Below, piece by piece: positions 1 to 8,484 of a DNA stretch of 64,000 nucleotides. The notes under the pieces were generated by a model, which did not search any database, was not told the DNA's origin, and was given only the letters and a program-made list of their open reading frames with translations. Within the stretch, counting starts at the first letter, position 1. Each line of letters starts with the position of its first letter. The position numbers and the translations under genes are program-made. The DNA is from an uncultured Eubacteriales bacterium (GTDB lineage: Bacteria; Bacillota; Clostridia; Oscillospirales; CAG-272): positions 69,390 to 133,389 of the forward strand of contig CAKRZE010000005.1 of the NCBI GenBank assembly GCA_934432725.1, given 5' to 3'.

Positions 1-567
1 GGCAACGATGACGACCGGGCGGACAGCATCGCGCAGTGGCTGATCAAGACCTTTTACCGGGAGCTGTGCAAAACGCCTGCATACCGCGGTGCAAAGCATA
101 CGCTGTCGGTTCTGACGATCACCTCCAACGTGGTGTACGGCAGAAAAACAGGAAGCACGCCGGACGGAAGAAAAGCCGGCGAGCCGTTTGCTCCGGGAGC
201 AAATCCGATGCACGGAAGAGATGCCAACGGCGCACTTGCTTCCCTGAATTCCGTGGCAAAGCTGCGGTATGATTATTGCAGGGACGGCATTTCCAACACG
301 TTTTCCATCACGCCGCAGGCGCTCGGCGCGGACGAGGAAGCGCGGATATCCAATCTGACTGCGGTTCTGGACGGCTATTTTTCGCAGGGAGCGCAGCACC
401 TCAATGTCAATGTACTCAACCGGCAGAAGCTGATCGATGCGATGAACGATCCCACGCTGTATCCGAATCTGACGATCCGCGTATCCGGCTATGCGGTGAA
501 TTTCAATAAGCTCTCAAAGGACAAGCAGCTGGAGGTAATCTCCCGTACCTTCCATGAGAGTATGTGA
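1..567 (+). CDS. pflB: Formate C-acetyltransferase (pyruvate formate-lyase), C-terminal part
   Basis: The reading frame is open from the first base, so the gene starts left of the window; about 188 C-terminal residues are present. Pyruvate formate-lyase converts pyruvate and CoA to acetyl-CoA and formate in anaerobic cytosol, using a glycyl radical. The C-terminal glycyl-radical loop IRVSGYAVNF is intact, with the radical Gly codon at 487-489, and the end RTFHESM is typical of the family. A GRKAGEPFAPGANPMHGRD stretch near the beginning also matches PFL. No pflA activase gene follows; a strong terminator lies 43 bp after the stop. Confidence 0.95.
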   Translation, partial: GNDDDRADSIAQWLIKTFYRELCKTPAYRGAKHTLSVLTITSNVVYGRKTGSTPDGRKAGEPFAPGANPMHGRDANGALASLNSVAKLRYDYCRDGISNTFSITPQALGADEEARISNLTAVLDGYFSQGAQHLNVNVLNRQKLIDAMNDPTLYPNLTIRVSGYAVNFNKLSKDKQLEVISRTFHESM

Positions 568-609
568 CCGGATTTTCGGGAGAACGGAAAGAAGAGCTTT
601 CAGGCACCT

Positions 610-652
610 CCGGAGGAGCAGGACCGCTCCTCCGGCGCCGGAAGGCTTTTTT
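610..652 (+). terminator. Intrinsic terminator after pflB
   Basis: A perfect 10-bp stem (CCGGAGGAGC at 610-619 with GCTCCTCCGG at 626-635) with a 6-nt loop is followed by a T-rich stretch at 647-652. It lies directly downstream of pflB. Confidence 0.8.
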
Positions 653-813
653 CTTGCCTGCAGCGGCAATCCGTGTTCAGAGCTCGGCTGCTGCGGCGGG
701 GCGCCGTGAAGCGCTCCGGGGACGTGCGGGGGATCGGAGGGATGCTGCCGGACGGACTTGACGGTTCGGCATGCGGTCAGCACGGGCATGCCGGAGAAGT
801 TTTGCCGGGAGAA

Positions 814-842
814 TTGACTTTTCCGGCAGACTGTGCTATCAT
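814..842 (+). promoter_or_regulatory. Sigma-A-type promoter
   Basis: TTGACT at 814-819 and TATCAT at 837-842 are separated by 17 bp. It would start a transcript near 849 with a leader of about 150 nt before the gene at 1002. Confidence 0.65.
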
Positions 843-946
843 ATAATTGCTGCGGCAGGAAGCCGGAGCAGGGGTGCTGAAGCGCCCGGAGATCCAATGC
901 GCACGAAATCGGTATAGGGTATATCGCGGAAGATATGCGTTTTTTC

Positions 947-980
947 AGAAGAAAGACGGCATGTCTTCTTTTTATTTTTT
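947..980 (+). terminator. Leader hairpin with U-tract (possible attenuator)
   Basis: An imperfect hairpin (arms around 947-957 and 963-972, loop GGCAT) runs directly into a T-rich tract at 969-980. It sits between the promoter at 814 and the ribosome site of the gene at 1002, where a terminator can only act as an attenuator or riboswitch expression platform. No known riboswitch core was recognised in the 849-946 leader. Confidence 0.5.
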
Positions 981-1001
981 AACATCAGGAGGGATACGGT
1001 T

Positions 1002-1418
1002 ATGGCATGTTTTCTTGTTCCGGCAGCGGAGGCAATCATCACAACAGCTGCCGCAATGGCGATGAGATCAAAGGAAAGAAAGAATCGGGAGGGGCTTTCC
1101 TCGCCCGACAGCGCTTCGGAGGGGACCGGAATTCCGTTTTCGGCAAAGCTCGGTTGGCTGAACAAGCTGCTGTGGGGCGGATCTGCACTGCTGGCATTTG
1201 AGCATGTGTGGCACGGCGAGGTGGTTCCTTTCTTTCCTTTTCTGACGGCGGTGGAAAACGGCAGGACTTCCGAAATGCTTCTCGAAATGGGGAGCACAGG
1301 CGTTTGGATGGCGGGGCTTGTCACGGCGGCTTGGGCTGGTATGCTTATCGTTTCGCATGCTGCCGAAAAAAGGGCGCGGAACGTTTCCGGCTCTGAGGCG
1401 GAGGACGCGCGGACATGA
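1002..1418 (+). CDS. Conserved small membrane protein, unknown function
   Basis: A 138-residue protein beginning MACFLVPAAEAIITT. It has a hydrophobic N-terminal segment, a polar middle section, a segment around WLNKLLWGGSALLAFEHVWH, and a last membrane segment near residues 100-120. The start is backed by AGGAGGG 8 nt upstream. The stop overlaps the next start by 4 bp, so the two proteins are probably made together in the membrane. I believe this is a conserved Clostridia pair of unknown role, but I cannot name the family. A damaged partial copy lies about 700 bp downstream (1926-2085). The leader carries a terminator-like hairpin. Confidence 0.7.
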   Translation: MACFLVPAAEAIITTAAAMAMRSKERKNREGLSSPDSASEGTGIPFSAKLGWLNKLLWGGSALLAFEHVWHGEVVPFFPFLTAVENGRTSEMLLEMGSTGVWMAGLVTAAWAGMLIVSHAAEKRARNVSGSEAEDART

Positions 1419-1729
1419 CACTGCTGACAACGGTATTTGCGGCGGGGATCTGTACGGTAATCTGGTATAAGAACGCGCCGAAGGATGAAATGAAGCTCGG
1501 AACGCTTTGTCTCATATACTGGGGCGCCTCCCTCATGTGGCTTGCCGATGCGATCTTTGCATATGCGGAGGCTGGGACGGCGTTCTTTTCCCCCTCTCCT
1601 GCGGAGATGCTCAATGATTTCTATCTCGGCTTGTCGGCGGTGGCGCTCGGTATGGTCATCTGGCTTGTAGTTTTGCTGGTGAAGGATCCCAGAGGCGTGA
1701 TCCGCACTGCGCTGCTCAGGAAAAAATGA
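1415..1729 (+). CDS. Small membrane protein, partner of preceding gene
   Basis: A 104-residue protein with three predicted membrane segments: roughly residues 2-18, 30-50 (LCLIYWGASLMWLADAIFAY) and 68-92 (YLGLSAVALGMVIWLVVLLV). It ends in a basic cytosolic tail. It overlaps the upstream gene through ATGA, which implies translational coupling and a shared complex. Function unknown. Acidic and aromatic residues inside the second segment (WLADAIFAYAE) could matter for ion or redox chemistry, but that is speculation. Confidence 0.7.
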   Translation: MTLLTTVFAAGICTVIWYKNAPKDEMKLGTLCLIYWGASLMWLADAIFAYAEAGTAFFSPSPAEMLNDFYLGLSAVALGMVIWLVVLLVKDPRGVIRTALLRKK

Positions 1730-1925
1730 CGCTGCTCCGTGTTTTAAAGGGGTACGGCGGCTGGTCGGCGACCGGGCTGCCGCGCCGGATGCTTAAAAAG
1801 ACTGAAAAATGAGGATGCTTCCGGAGTCGGTCCGGGCGATGACACAGTGTGACAGCGGACTGCGCCGGCGTTTATCCCGTGCCATGGGCTGCCGTAGTGC
1901 AGACACGGAAAACGCCGGAGGCAGC

Positions 1926-2085
1926 ATGGCCTTGTGCCGGGGCACCGCTGCGGTTTTCGGCGGCGGACTTTGCCGGATAAAGGCTTGAACAGAAGGCGGC
2001 TTTGAAGCGCAGCAGGCTGCTGCGGGGAGGGGTTGTGCTTTTGGCATTTGAGCATATGCGGCATGGCGGGGTTAATGCTTTTTGA
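1926..2085 (+). pseudogene. Decayed partial copy of the gene at 1002
   Basis: Positions 2005-2085 translate to KRSRLLRGGVVLLAFEHMRH and then GGVNAF and a stop. This aligns with LNKLLWGGSALLAFEHVWHG of the intact gene at 1002-1418. At DNA level, 32 of 43 bases match between 2029-2071 and the corresponding part of the gene. A possible remnant of the start (ATGGCC at 1926) is out of frame with the matching part, so the copy has a deletion and a frameshift. Confidence 0.6.
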
Positions 2086-2338
2086 CTTCTGCCGGGGACG
2101 CAGTACGGCTTGCCTGCGCCGGGAGCCGCGCGATTTGACAGAACGGTATTTTGCTGTTTTGGGATTATAACAGGGCGGGATCGTTTTTGCAGAGCGCAGC
2201 TGCCGGTTCCGTTCTTTTTTCATGTACAGGTGTGTGCCGCCGCATACGGCACTGACGGAAGGGGCAGAAGGAGTGTGCTTTTTGACCAAAAATGAAACGG
2301 AATTGTTGTTTCTTTTCTATAAATTCGAAAAACTACTG
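2086..2338 (+). other. Intergenic, no gene seen
   Basis: Between the pseudogene remnant and the promoter at 2339 there is only GC-rich sequence without a convincing start, ribosome site or conserved translation in any frame. Confidence 0.4.
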
Positions 2339-2368
2339 TTGACACCGGATGCCGGAGCGTGCTATGAT
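2339..2368 (+). promoter_or_regulatory. Promoter of the metallophosphoesterase gene
   Basis: TTGACA at 2339-2344 and TATGAT at 2363-2368 with an 18-bp spacer. The resulting leader is about 230 nt long. Confidence 0.7.
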
Positions 2369-2604
2369 AAGAAACGGAGCAAATGCGGCTTGATTTCAGT
2401 CAATGCGGCGTGCCTCTTTCTGTTTCCGGCAGACAGCTTTTTCCGGTACGGGGGCTGAGAAGAGGCAGGATGAAAGAAGGCGGCGTTTTTTGCTTGCGTG
2501 ACCTCCATTGTCGGTCGGTGAGCAAACTATGCAGTCAGAAGGTCCGGCGCCTGTGCGGAATGGGGCGGTATTTGCGTTTTACGGAGAAAGGGAAGGGAAC
2601 ATAC

Positions 2605-3849
2605 ATGAAAAAATTCAAAATTCTGATGGTTCTGGCTGTACTGACCGCGGCAGTGCTTCTGCTCGGTTCATGCAGCAATACCAATCAGCCTGCGGGGGAA
2701 ACCTCCGGCACTGCCGGTGCTGCGGAGGAAAGCGCGACAGCAGAGCCCGGTACGGAGGCTCCGCCGAAGGCGGCGTGGGAGGAAGGCGGTCCCGGTGTAT
2801 ATGAGGGAGAGAAGGAAGGAATTGATTTCGTGCTCAATATTGAGTCCGGAAAAGATATTCAGATTCTTCAGCTGACTGACCCGCAGATTACCAATTGGAG
2901 AAAAGCGAGGAACCAGACCAGACGGGATCAGATCCGCGGAGCATTCTTCGGAGACGGTATCACGGACAACGAGACTAAGACGTATCGCTATATCCGGGAG
3001 GCTGTGGAAAATTCGTCCCCCGATCTGATCGTGATTACGGGCGACCTGATTTACGGAGAGACGGATGACAGCGGCGAGATCTGGAGTGAGCTTGTAGCGC
3101 ACATGGACAGCTATGGGATTCCGTGGGCATTGACCTTCGGCAACCATGACAACGAGAGCGCAAAGGGTGTAAACTGGCAGATCGAACAGCTGATGAATTC
3201 GAAATACTGTGTATTCAAGCGCGGAAACGTGACCGGAAACTGCAATTACAATATCGTATTGCGGCAGGACGGAGAATTCAAATATGTTCTGTATATGCTC
3301 GACTCCAACGGCTGCAAGGAGATCGCGAACCCCGGAGAGGGCATCATGAAGGACAATGTGGATATCAAGCTGATTCAGCAGAAGGCCGGCATCTATGACG
3401 ACCAGATTGAATGGTTCAGGAACAGTGCAGCTGCCATTGCCAAGGAGGCGGGCAAGGATCAGATTCCGTCGCTTGCGTTCTATCACATCGCACCGATTCA
3501 GGTCTACCGTGTGTATGAGGAGCTTTACGGATACACAAGAAAGCGCAAGCTTGTTCTGAATCATGAGGGTGATTACGGTCTGATCATGGAGTTTTATAAA
3601 GAAGATGCCATTGATCAGGACGAAAAGTTCTTCCAGGCTGCCAAGGAGATCGGGACGACCGGAATGTTCTTCGGGCATGACCACGACAACAACGGAAGCA
3701 TGATGTTTGAGGGCATCCGACTGACCTTCGGAAGCAAATGCGGAACGCATTCGTACAGCACACAGCGTCAGATCGGATATACGCAGATCACGATTGCGGA
3801 AAGCGATTCTCAGATGACGGTTGCGGCGCATAAGACACAGTATAAGTAA
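2605..3849 (+). CDS. Secreted lipoprotein metallophosphoesterase
   Basis: A 414-residue calcineurin-like phosphoesterase exported and lipid-anchored: residues 1-24 form a signal peptide with lipobox LGSC, followed by a low-complexity Gly/Ala/Glu linker to about residue 70. The metal motifs appear in order: LTDPQ, GDLIYG, GNHDNE, YHIAP and GHDHDNN. The family hydrolyses phosphomono- or diesters, usually with two metal ions; the substrate is not predictable. The start was chosen because the ORF extends upstream without coding character and GGAAGGGAAC precedes this ATG. It is transcribed alone from the promoter at 2339, and a terminator lies at 4189. Confidence 0.85.
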   Translation: MKKFKILMVLAVLTAAVLLLGSCSNTNQPAGETSGTAGAAEESATAEPGTEAPPKAAWEEGGPGVYEGEKEGIDFVLNIESGKDIQILQLTDPQITNWRKARNQTRRDQIRGAFFGDGITDNETKTYRYIREAVENSSPDLIVITGDLIYGETDDSGEIWSELVAHMDSYGIPWALTFGNHDNESAKGVNWQIEQLMNSKYCVFKRGNVTGNCNYNIVLRQDGEFKYVLYMLDSNGCKEIANPGEGIMKDNVDIKLIQQKAGIYDDQIEWFRNSAAAIAKEAGKDQIPSLAFYHIAPIQVYRVYEELYGYTRKRKLVLNHEGDYGLIMEFYKEDAIDQDEKFFQAAKEIGTTGMFFGHDHDNNGSMMFEGIRLTFGSKCGTHSYSTQRQIGYTQITIAESDSQMTVAAHKTQYK

Positions 3850-3970
3850 GACTGCATGCCGGGCTTAGAATAAGTCCGTTTACGGAAGACGGCTGCTGTC
3901 GGGACGCCGGATTTGGCAGGCTGCCGGACCGGCTTCGGCAAGGGACAGCGGTCGGAAAACGCATGCAAGG

Positions 3971-4018
3971 AAAAAAGAGGCGGTGTCCGAAGCTCACAGA
4001 GCGCTTTGGACACCGCCT
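3971..4018 (-). terminator. Minus-strand intrinsic terminator (glucokinase side)
   Basis: An 11-bp stem (AGGCGGTGTCC at 3978-3988 with GGACACCGCCT at 4008-4018) is followed, reading on the minus strand, by CTCTTTTTT. It would end transcripts coming from the glucokinase gene at 4286-5251. Confidence 0.7.
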
Positions 4019-4188
4019 TCAGATATTGGAGCTTATGATCCGGCACCGCGCCGGCTTGCCGCCCGGGGCGCAGAAAAATTAAAAAAGCAAAACCGGGCGG
4101 GGAGCGGCAGGTCTGCCGGAGTCCGGTCCGGAAACAGGTCAAAAATCGTTTTTACGCTCCGCCCCTCGTTTTGCCCGGCTCCGCGTAA

Positions 4189-4240
4189 AGCAAACAGCCC
4201 GGAAGGCTCCGTGCAGAAGGAGTCCTCCGGGTTGCTTTTT
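4189..4240 (+). terminator. Plus-strand intrinsic terminator (phosphoesterase side)
   Basis: AGCAA at 4189 pairs with TTGCT at 4232; inside, CCCGGAAGGCTCC pairs with GGAGTCCTCCGGG with two imperfect positions. A run of five T follows. The plus and minus terminators of the convergent genes lie beyond one another, so each transcript runs into antisense of the other's 3' region. Confidence 0.7.
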
Positions 4241-4285
4241 GCTCAAAAATGTGCCTGACGGCATGCCGTCGCGGTCAACTGCGCA

Positions 4286-5251
4286 TTATTTCATATAGTT
4301 TCCGAGTGCTGCGGCTCCGATGATGCCGGCGTCATTTCCGAGCTCTGCCAGACAAACCTTTGTCTTGGTTTCCTCGGGAGCGTCACGGTTATAGACCTGT
4401 TCGCGGATCAGCGCGAGCAGCGGCTTTAAAAGCGGTTCCCCCTCATGGCAGACGCCGCCGCCGATGCAGAGAACGTCGGGCTGGAAAATGTTGATGATGT
4501 TCGTGATGCCGCAGGCAAGATAGGAGACGTATTTATCGGTGACCTCCTTTGCAGCCTTGTCACCCTGCCGCATGGCTGCATATGCCGTTTTGCCGCTGAC
4601 CTTGGAGAGGTCGCCGCCGATCAGCTTCCACATCAGGGTATCATGCGTTTCGGAAAGCTTTTCCTTTGTCATGTTGATCAGACCGGTGGCGGAGCTGTAT
4701 GCCTCAAAGCAGCCTCTTCTGCCGCAGGTGCAGGGCAGACCGTTGTGCTCGATGACCATATGACCCAGCTCGGCACCCGCATAGTTGAAGCCGGAATAGA
4801 CCCGGTTGTCCAGAACAATTCCGCCGCCGACACCGGTTCCGAGTGTGACCATGACGGAATACCGCGCTCCCTTTGCTGCTCCGGCGATGGCTTCGCCGTA
4901 TGCGGCGGCATTTGCATCGTTTTCCACCAGAACCCGCTCTACGGGAAGGTATTTCTTCAGGATCTTTGCAATTTCAAAATGCCGGAACGGCAGGTTATTG
5001 GCGTACTCAATGATTCCTTCCTCGGGAAGAGCGCTTCCGGGCGCTGCGATACCGACATAGTCAATGTCGGAAAGGGAAAGTCCTTCCTCTGTAAGCAGGG
5101 CTTTGCAAAGTGCAGCCATATCTGCCACAATGGCTTCCGGCTCGCGCTTTGCCTTTGTGGGGATGCTGCCCTTGCGGATGATCTTGTGTGCATCGTCTAC
5201 GATTCCGACGGCAATGTTGGTTCCGCCGAGGTCAATGCCGAGATAGTACAT
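4286..5251 (-). CDS. ROK-family glucokinase
   Basis: A 321-residue sugar kinase of the ROK family, phosphorylating glucose or a related hexose with ATP in the cytosol. The N-terminal phosphate loop LGIDLGGTN, the middle GTGVGGGIV segment, the ExGH signature (GAELGHMVIEHNG) and the zinc-binding CTCGRRGCFEAY motif are all present. The length is normal for glucokinase GlcK. The ribosome site AAAAGGAG lies 9 nt before the ATG. It is preceded by mscL in the same orientation, but an mscL terminator separates the two. Confidence 0.9.
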   Translation of the reverse strand: MYYLGIDLGGTNIAVGIVDDAHKIIRKGSIPTKAKREPEAIVADMAALCKALLTEEGLSLSDIDYVGIAAPGSALPEEGIIEYANNLPFRHFEIAKILKKYLPVERVLVENDANAAAYGEAIAGAAKGARYSVMVTLGTGVGGGIVLDNRVYSGFNYAGAELGHMVIEHNGLPCTCGRRGCFEAYSSATGLINMTKEKLSETHDTLMWKLIGGDLSKVSGKTAYAAMRQGDKAAKEVTDKYVSYLACGITNIINIFQPDVLCIGGGVCHEGEPLLKPLLALIREQVYNRDAPEETKTKVCLAELGNDAGIIGAAALGNYMK

Positions 5252-5293
5252 GGCTTTTTACTCCTTTTGATAATGTTGAACGGACGGAATCCG

Positions 5294-5341
5294 AAAAATC
5301 CTGCCGGACTCCCCGCTTTTCCGGAGGCTGACCGGCAGGCT
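5294..5341 (-). terminator. Terminator after mscL
   Basis: On the minus strand, GCCTGCCGG pairs with CCGGCAGG about 25 nt later and is followed by ATTTTT. It lies 20 bp downstream of the mscL stop and upstream of the glucokinase gene. Confidence 0.65.
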
Positions 5342-5360
5342 TTCTTCGGACGGAAAAGAA

Positions 5361-5858
5361 TTACTTTTCCTCGGCGTTGGTCTGCTCCGCCTCGGCTTTG
5401 TCCGCATCCTCTGCGGGCTGAGCGCCGTTTTTCAGAAGATCACGGATTTCGGTCAGAAGCAGCTCTTCCTGAGAAGGAGCCGGTTCTTCCTCGACTGCCG
5501 GCGCCTCTTCTTCTTTCTTCTTCAGCTTTTCCCGTGCGGAATTTACGCCGCGGATGAACAGGAAGAGAACAAGTGCAACCAGCAGGAAATAGATGATTGC
5601 CTGAATGAAGGATCCGATTTTGATGGCATTTTCGGGGGTTGTGATATTTCCGGAGGCATCCACGACCGCCTCTGCCAGGACAATCTTGATGTCGCTGAAA
5701 TTGATTCCGCTGGTCAGCTTTCCGATGATAGGCATCAGAATGTCATTGACCATGGAGGTGACAATGGCGCTGAAGGTAGAGCCGATGATCACACCGACTG
5801 CCATGTCGATCACATTGCCCTTGAATGCAAATTTCTTGAAGTCTTCAATGAATTTCAT
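5361..5858 (-). CDS. mscL: Large-conductance mechanosensitive channel
   Basis: A 165-residue MscL channel that opens under membrane tension to release solutes during osmotic downshock. The N-terminal motif FKKFAFKGNVIDMAVGVIIG, first membrane helix, periplasmic loop and second helix (FIQAIIYFLLVALVLFLFI) are in the family order. After the helix there is a charged Lys/Glu bundle and a conserved LLTEIRDLL segment. The C-terminal tail is longer and more acidic than usual (alternating Ala/Glu). The start has GAAGGAG upstream and a consensus promoter at 5909-5938. Confidence 0.95.
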   Translation of the reverse strand: MKFIEDFKKFAFKGNVIDMAVGVIIGSTFSAIVTSMVNDILMPIIGKLTSGINFSDIKIVLAEAVVDASGNITTPENAIKIGSFIQAIIYFLLVALVLFLFIRGVNSAREKLKKKEEEAPAVEEEPAPSQEELLLTEIRDLLKNGAQPAEDADKAEAEQTNAEEK

Positions 5859-5908
5859 GAGCGTTTCTCCTTCGATGTATCAATAGTATATCCATCTTAC
5901 TGCTTGAA

Positions 5909-5938
5909 ATTATAGCACGTTTTTTTCTTTTTTGTCAA
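5909..5938 (-). promoter_or_regulatory. mscL promoter
   Basis: Minus strand: TTGACA (5938-5933) and TATAAT (5914-5909), 18-bp spacer, both perfect consensus. The intervening spacer is A-rich. Confidence 0.85.
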
Positions 5939-6041
5939 GCGCTGCGGAAGCTGTCGGAAGCCTTCCGGGAAAATTTTTTGACGGCTGTGTGTTTGTCCCG
6001 GCATTGGCGGCGAAGTCCCGGGCTTTTTACACGGGACGGAG

Positions 6042-7094
6042 TCACCGGGGATCGTCCGGCACGGCGAGAAGATTCAGGTCCCATGCCGGAATGCCCGGCT
6101 CCCGTCTGAGATACAGGCGATAGCCGCCGTACAGCTCTCTGACCTGAAAGATCAGCCGGAACAGGTCCTCGGGACGGTGGTAGAGAGATACCAGAAGCTC
6201 CGGATGCCATGCGCGGATGGATTGTGCGGAGCCTTCAAGCGCCTCTGCTTCACAGCCCTCCACATCGTATTTGATAAAATCGACCGGTCTGCCGTCAAGC
6301 ACGCGGTCAAGGGAGTCTGCACAAACAGAGGCTCCCGTGCCGGTTCCCACACGGGAGGAGCGGCTCCCGCCGGGGACAAAGGTCAGCGTCTTCCTTGCGC
6401 TCCATGCGGCAAGCGGATGCGGCTCTGCCTGTTTTACGGCGGCAGTGTTTTTCAGAAGCCGCTGAAAGGTCTTCGGGTCCGGCTCAAAGGCAACAACGGT
6501 TTCAAGCTGCGGGGCAAAGCGGATCAATTCCAGAACGGTGTCTCCCGTATAAGCGCCGAGGTCCGCCGCACACCGGTATGACGCGGGGTGAAGGACCTTT
6601 TGAAACATAGCTCCTCTTGTGCAGGTGTGCTCCGACAGCAGAGAAAGCTTTCCCTCCAGCCGGAACCGGACAACGCTGTCAAAGAGCGCACGGGATTCCG
6701 TATCGTACAAAAGTCCGCGTGCCTCCTTCAGCTCGGCGGCATGCTGTTTTGCAAAGTCCAGGTCAAACAGTCCGGTGCCGGTGACGGGCACATCCGGAAT
6801 ATACAGCTCCTGCTCCCGGTCAACAGCGGCGATCGTTTCCATGACCGACGGAAGGGAGGTTGCAAAGGAGAGGAGCACAATGAAGTCTCCGAAAATGCGC
6901 TTGGTGTCCGCATAGCTGCGGATCGGAAAGCCGTGGAACTGCTTGCTGCGGACAAAGCCGTCGGATGCGAATACGCCGGATATTTTTATGCCGTATTTGT
7001 CCAGAACCCTGAGAATTTTATCTGCGCCGTCGCCCATTCCGTACAGCACGATCGGTTTTTCTGCGGTCTTCAGCCGCTGCCATACATCCGTCAT
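6042..7094 (-). CDS. FkbM-family methyltransferase
   Basis: A 350-residue protein with two parts. Residues 1-100 form a small Rossmann-like domain (IVLYGMGDGADKILRVLDKYG), seen in some FkbM proteins. Residues 170-350 form a SAM-dependent FkbM methyltransferase with CAADLGAYTGDTVLEL, the acidic VVAFEPDPKTF, and DFIKYDVEGCEAEAL. FkbM enzymes O-methylate sugars or other small molecules; the substrate here is unknown. The start lies 2 bp after the amidohydrolase stop (TGACCATG), so the pair is translationally coupled. Longer upstream reading would run into the partner gene. Confidence 0.85.
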   Translation of the reverse strand: MTDVWQRLKTAEKPIVLYGMGDGADKILRVLDKYGIKISGVFASDGFVRSKQFHGFPIRSYADTKRIFGDFIVLLSFATSLPSVMETIAAVDREQELYIPDVPVTGTGLFDLDFAKQHAAELKEARGLLYDTESRALFDSVVRFRLEGKLSLLSEHTCTRGAMFQKVLHPASYRCAADLGAYTGDTVLELIRFAPQLETVVAFEPDPKTFQRLLKNTAAVKQAEPHPLAAWSARKTLTFVPGGSRSSRVGTGTGASVCADSLDRVLDGRPVDFIKYDVEGCEAEALEGSAQSIRAWHPELLVSLYHRPEDLFRLIFQVRELYGGYRLYLRREPGIPAWDLNLLAVPDDPR

Positions 7095-7096
7095 GG

Positions 7097-7903
7097 TCAG
7101 AAGCCAAGCAGGCGCTTGGCGTTGCGGTAAAGGATATCTTCCCGCTGGGTTTCGGTGAGCGGCAGAGAGAGGAACAGGGAGAGGTAGTCGCAAAGATGCA
7201 TAACCGGGTAATCCGTTCCGTACAGGATGCGGTCAAAGCCGCATTGCTCCATCAGCCTGACGGCACGGTCGGCGGGCAGCTCGGCAAGCGTGCTGGAGCA
7301 GTCGAAAAACACATTGTCCAGCCCGAACAGCCGATATGATCGGTCCCATGACCGGTAGCCGCCGAGATGGGCGGCGACAATTTTCAGTCCGGGGAACAGC
7401 CGCGCCACATGTGCGGTGCGCTCCGATGATGAGAACCGGTATTCCGCCCGGTCATCTCCGACATGCAGATACAGCGTCATGCCCGTTTCCTGCATCAGCG
7501 CATACAGCGGCAGAAGCTTTGGGTCGTCCGCGTTGATCCCCTGAATGTCGGGATGCAGCTTGACGCCGGTCAGCCCCATGGCACGGCACCGTGCAAGCTC
7601 TCCTTCAAAATCCGCAAAATCCTGATGCATGCCGGCAAACGCAATGGTTTCAAAGCCGTTTTTGCGGGAGCGCGCGGCAAGCTGCGCCACGGAATCGTTG
7701 ACGTGGACGACCTGATGGGCGTTTGTGGCGACACAGAACAAAAGAAAGCCGCAGGTGCCGCTTTCGGATGCTTCCGCCTCCAGCGCATCATAGGTCCCCT
7801 TACCCGCGACCTGAAAATGATAAAAAGCACCAAGCCCGGCAGCCGCTTTTTCTGCCAGCGCTTCCGGGTAAACATGAGTGTGCGAATCAAATATACGGTA
7901 CAA
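7097..7903 (-). CDS. Amidohydrolase family 2 (ACMSD-like) metal hydrolase
   Basis: A 268-residue TIM-barrel amidohydrolase. Metal-site features are visible in order: FDSHTH at the N-terminus, VKLHPDIQG, LYLHVGD, VAAHLGG and YGTDYPV. Such enzymes hydrolyse or decarboxylate small substrates. I chose a TTG start (7901-7903), because GGAGG lies 7 nt upstream and homologous sequence starts at YRIFDSHTH; no ATG is well placed. A good promoter is at 7953-7981. It is the first gene of an operon with the FkbM methyltransferase, so both may act on the same metabolite or envelope glycan (inference). Confidence 0.8.
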   Translation of the reverse strand: MYRIFDSHTHVYPEALAEKAAAGLGAFYHFQVAGKGTYDALEAEASESGTCGFLLFCVATNAHQVVHVNDSVAQLAARSRKNGFETIAFAGMHQDFADFEGELARCRAMGLTGVKLHPDIQGINADDPKLLPLYALMQETGMTLYLHVGDDRAEYRFSSSERTAHVARLFPGLKIVAAHLGGYRSWDRSYRLFGLDNVFFDCSSTLAELPADRAVRLMEQCGFDRILYGTDYPVMHLCDYLSLFLSLPLTETQREDILYRNAKRLLGF

Positions 7904-7952
7904 AACAGTTCCTCCATCCGTCAAGCCGGAAATTTCCCGATCAATACCGTTC

Positions 7953-7981
7953 ATTTTATCACGTTCGGCGTTTTTCGTCAA
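7953..7981 (-). promoter_or_regulatory. Promoter of amidohydrolase-FkbM operon
   Basis: Minus strand: TTGACG (7981-7976) and TAAAAT (7958-7953) with a 17-bp spacer, about 50 bp before the TTG start codon. Confidence 0.75.
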
Positions 7982-8366
7982 GACGCAGGAGAAAATCCGG
8001 GGAGGTACGGAAAAATCATTGCCGGGGGTCTGACGGGACTTGTGCCGGAGCCGGGGATGCTAAGGAATGCCGCGCGGCTTCACTTGCCGCCGGATGCTTA
8101 TCGGGCAATGCAGGAAGAAAGCAAAATATACGGGCAAAGCCGCGCTTTGCTTCCGGGACTGTAGTATTTTTGCTTGATTCCGGGAATCCTTTTTCTTGGC
8201 GGCGCAGTATTGCCCTGCACGGGGCGTCTGTCCTTGGCGGCAGGAAGGGCGGAGCTGCTCTGTCGGAGGGGAGACGCAGACCTCGCTGCTTTTTTCGGGA
8301 TGACCGATGCCGAAGCCGGGAGGGCTCGGGCATAAAGCGGGAAGCATGCATTGCGGCAGATCGGGA

Positions 8367-8395
8367 TTGACAAAATTCCGGTTTTACGATATACT
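8367..8395 (+). promoter_or_regulatory. glmS promoter
   Basis: TTGACA at 8367-8372 and TATACT at 8390-8395, 17-bp spacer. It starts the transcript about 85 nt before the glmS ribozyme. Confidence 0.8.
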
Positions 8396-8484
8396 GTTAG
8401 CAGTACGGCATTGCCGCGCAGGAGAAAGGAGCGGATACTGCGGGGCTGATTCCGTATAATGCGGGCTTGCAGAGCAGCAGTCGC

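Noticed and set aside
2668..3831. Long minus-strand ORF opposite the metallophosphoesterase
   Set aside because: The plus strand has clear signal peptide, lipobox and all metal motifs; the minus frame has no recognisable product or ribosome site.
4160..4190. Shared word TTTTGCCCGG(C/T)TC(C/T)GCGTAAA at about 4170 and 51070
   Set aside because: Only two copies, different contexts, no common downstream feature; may be chance.
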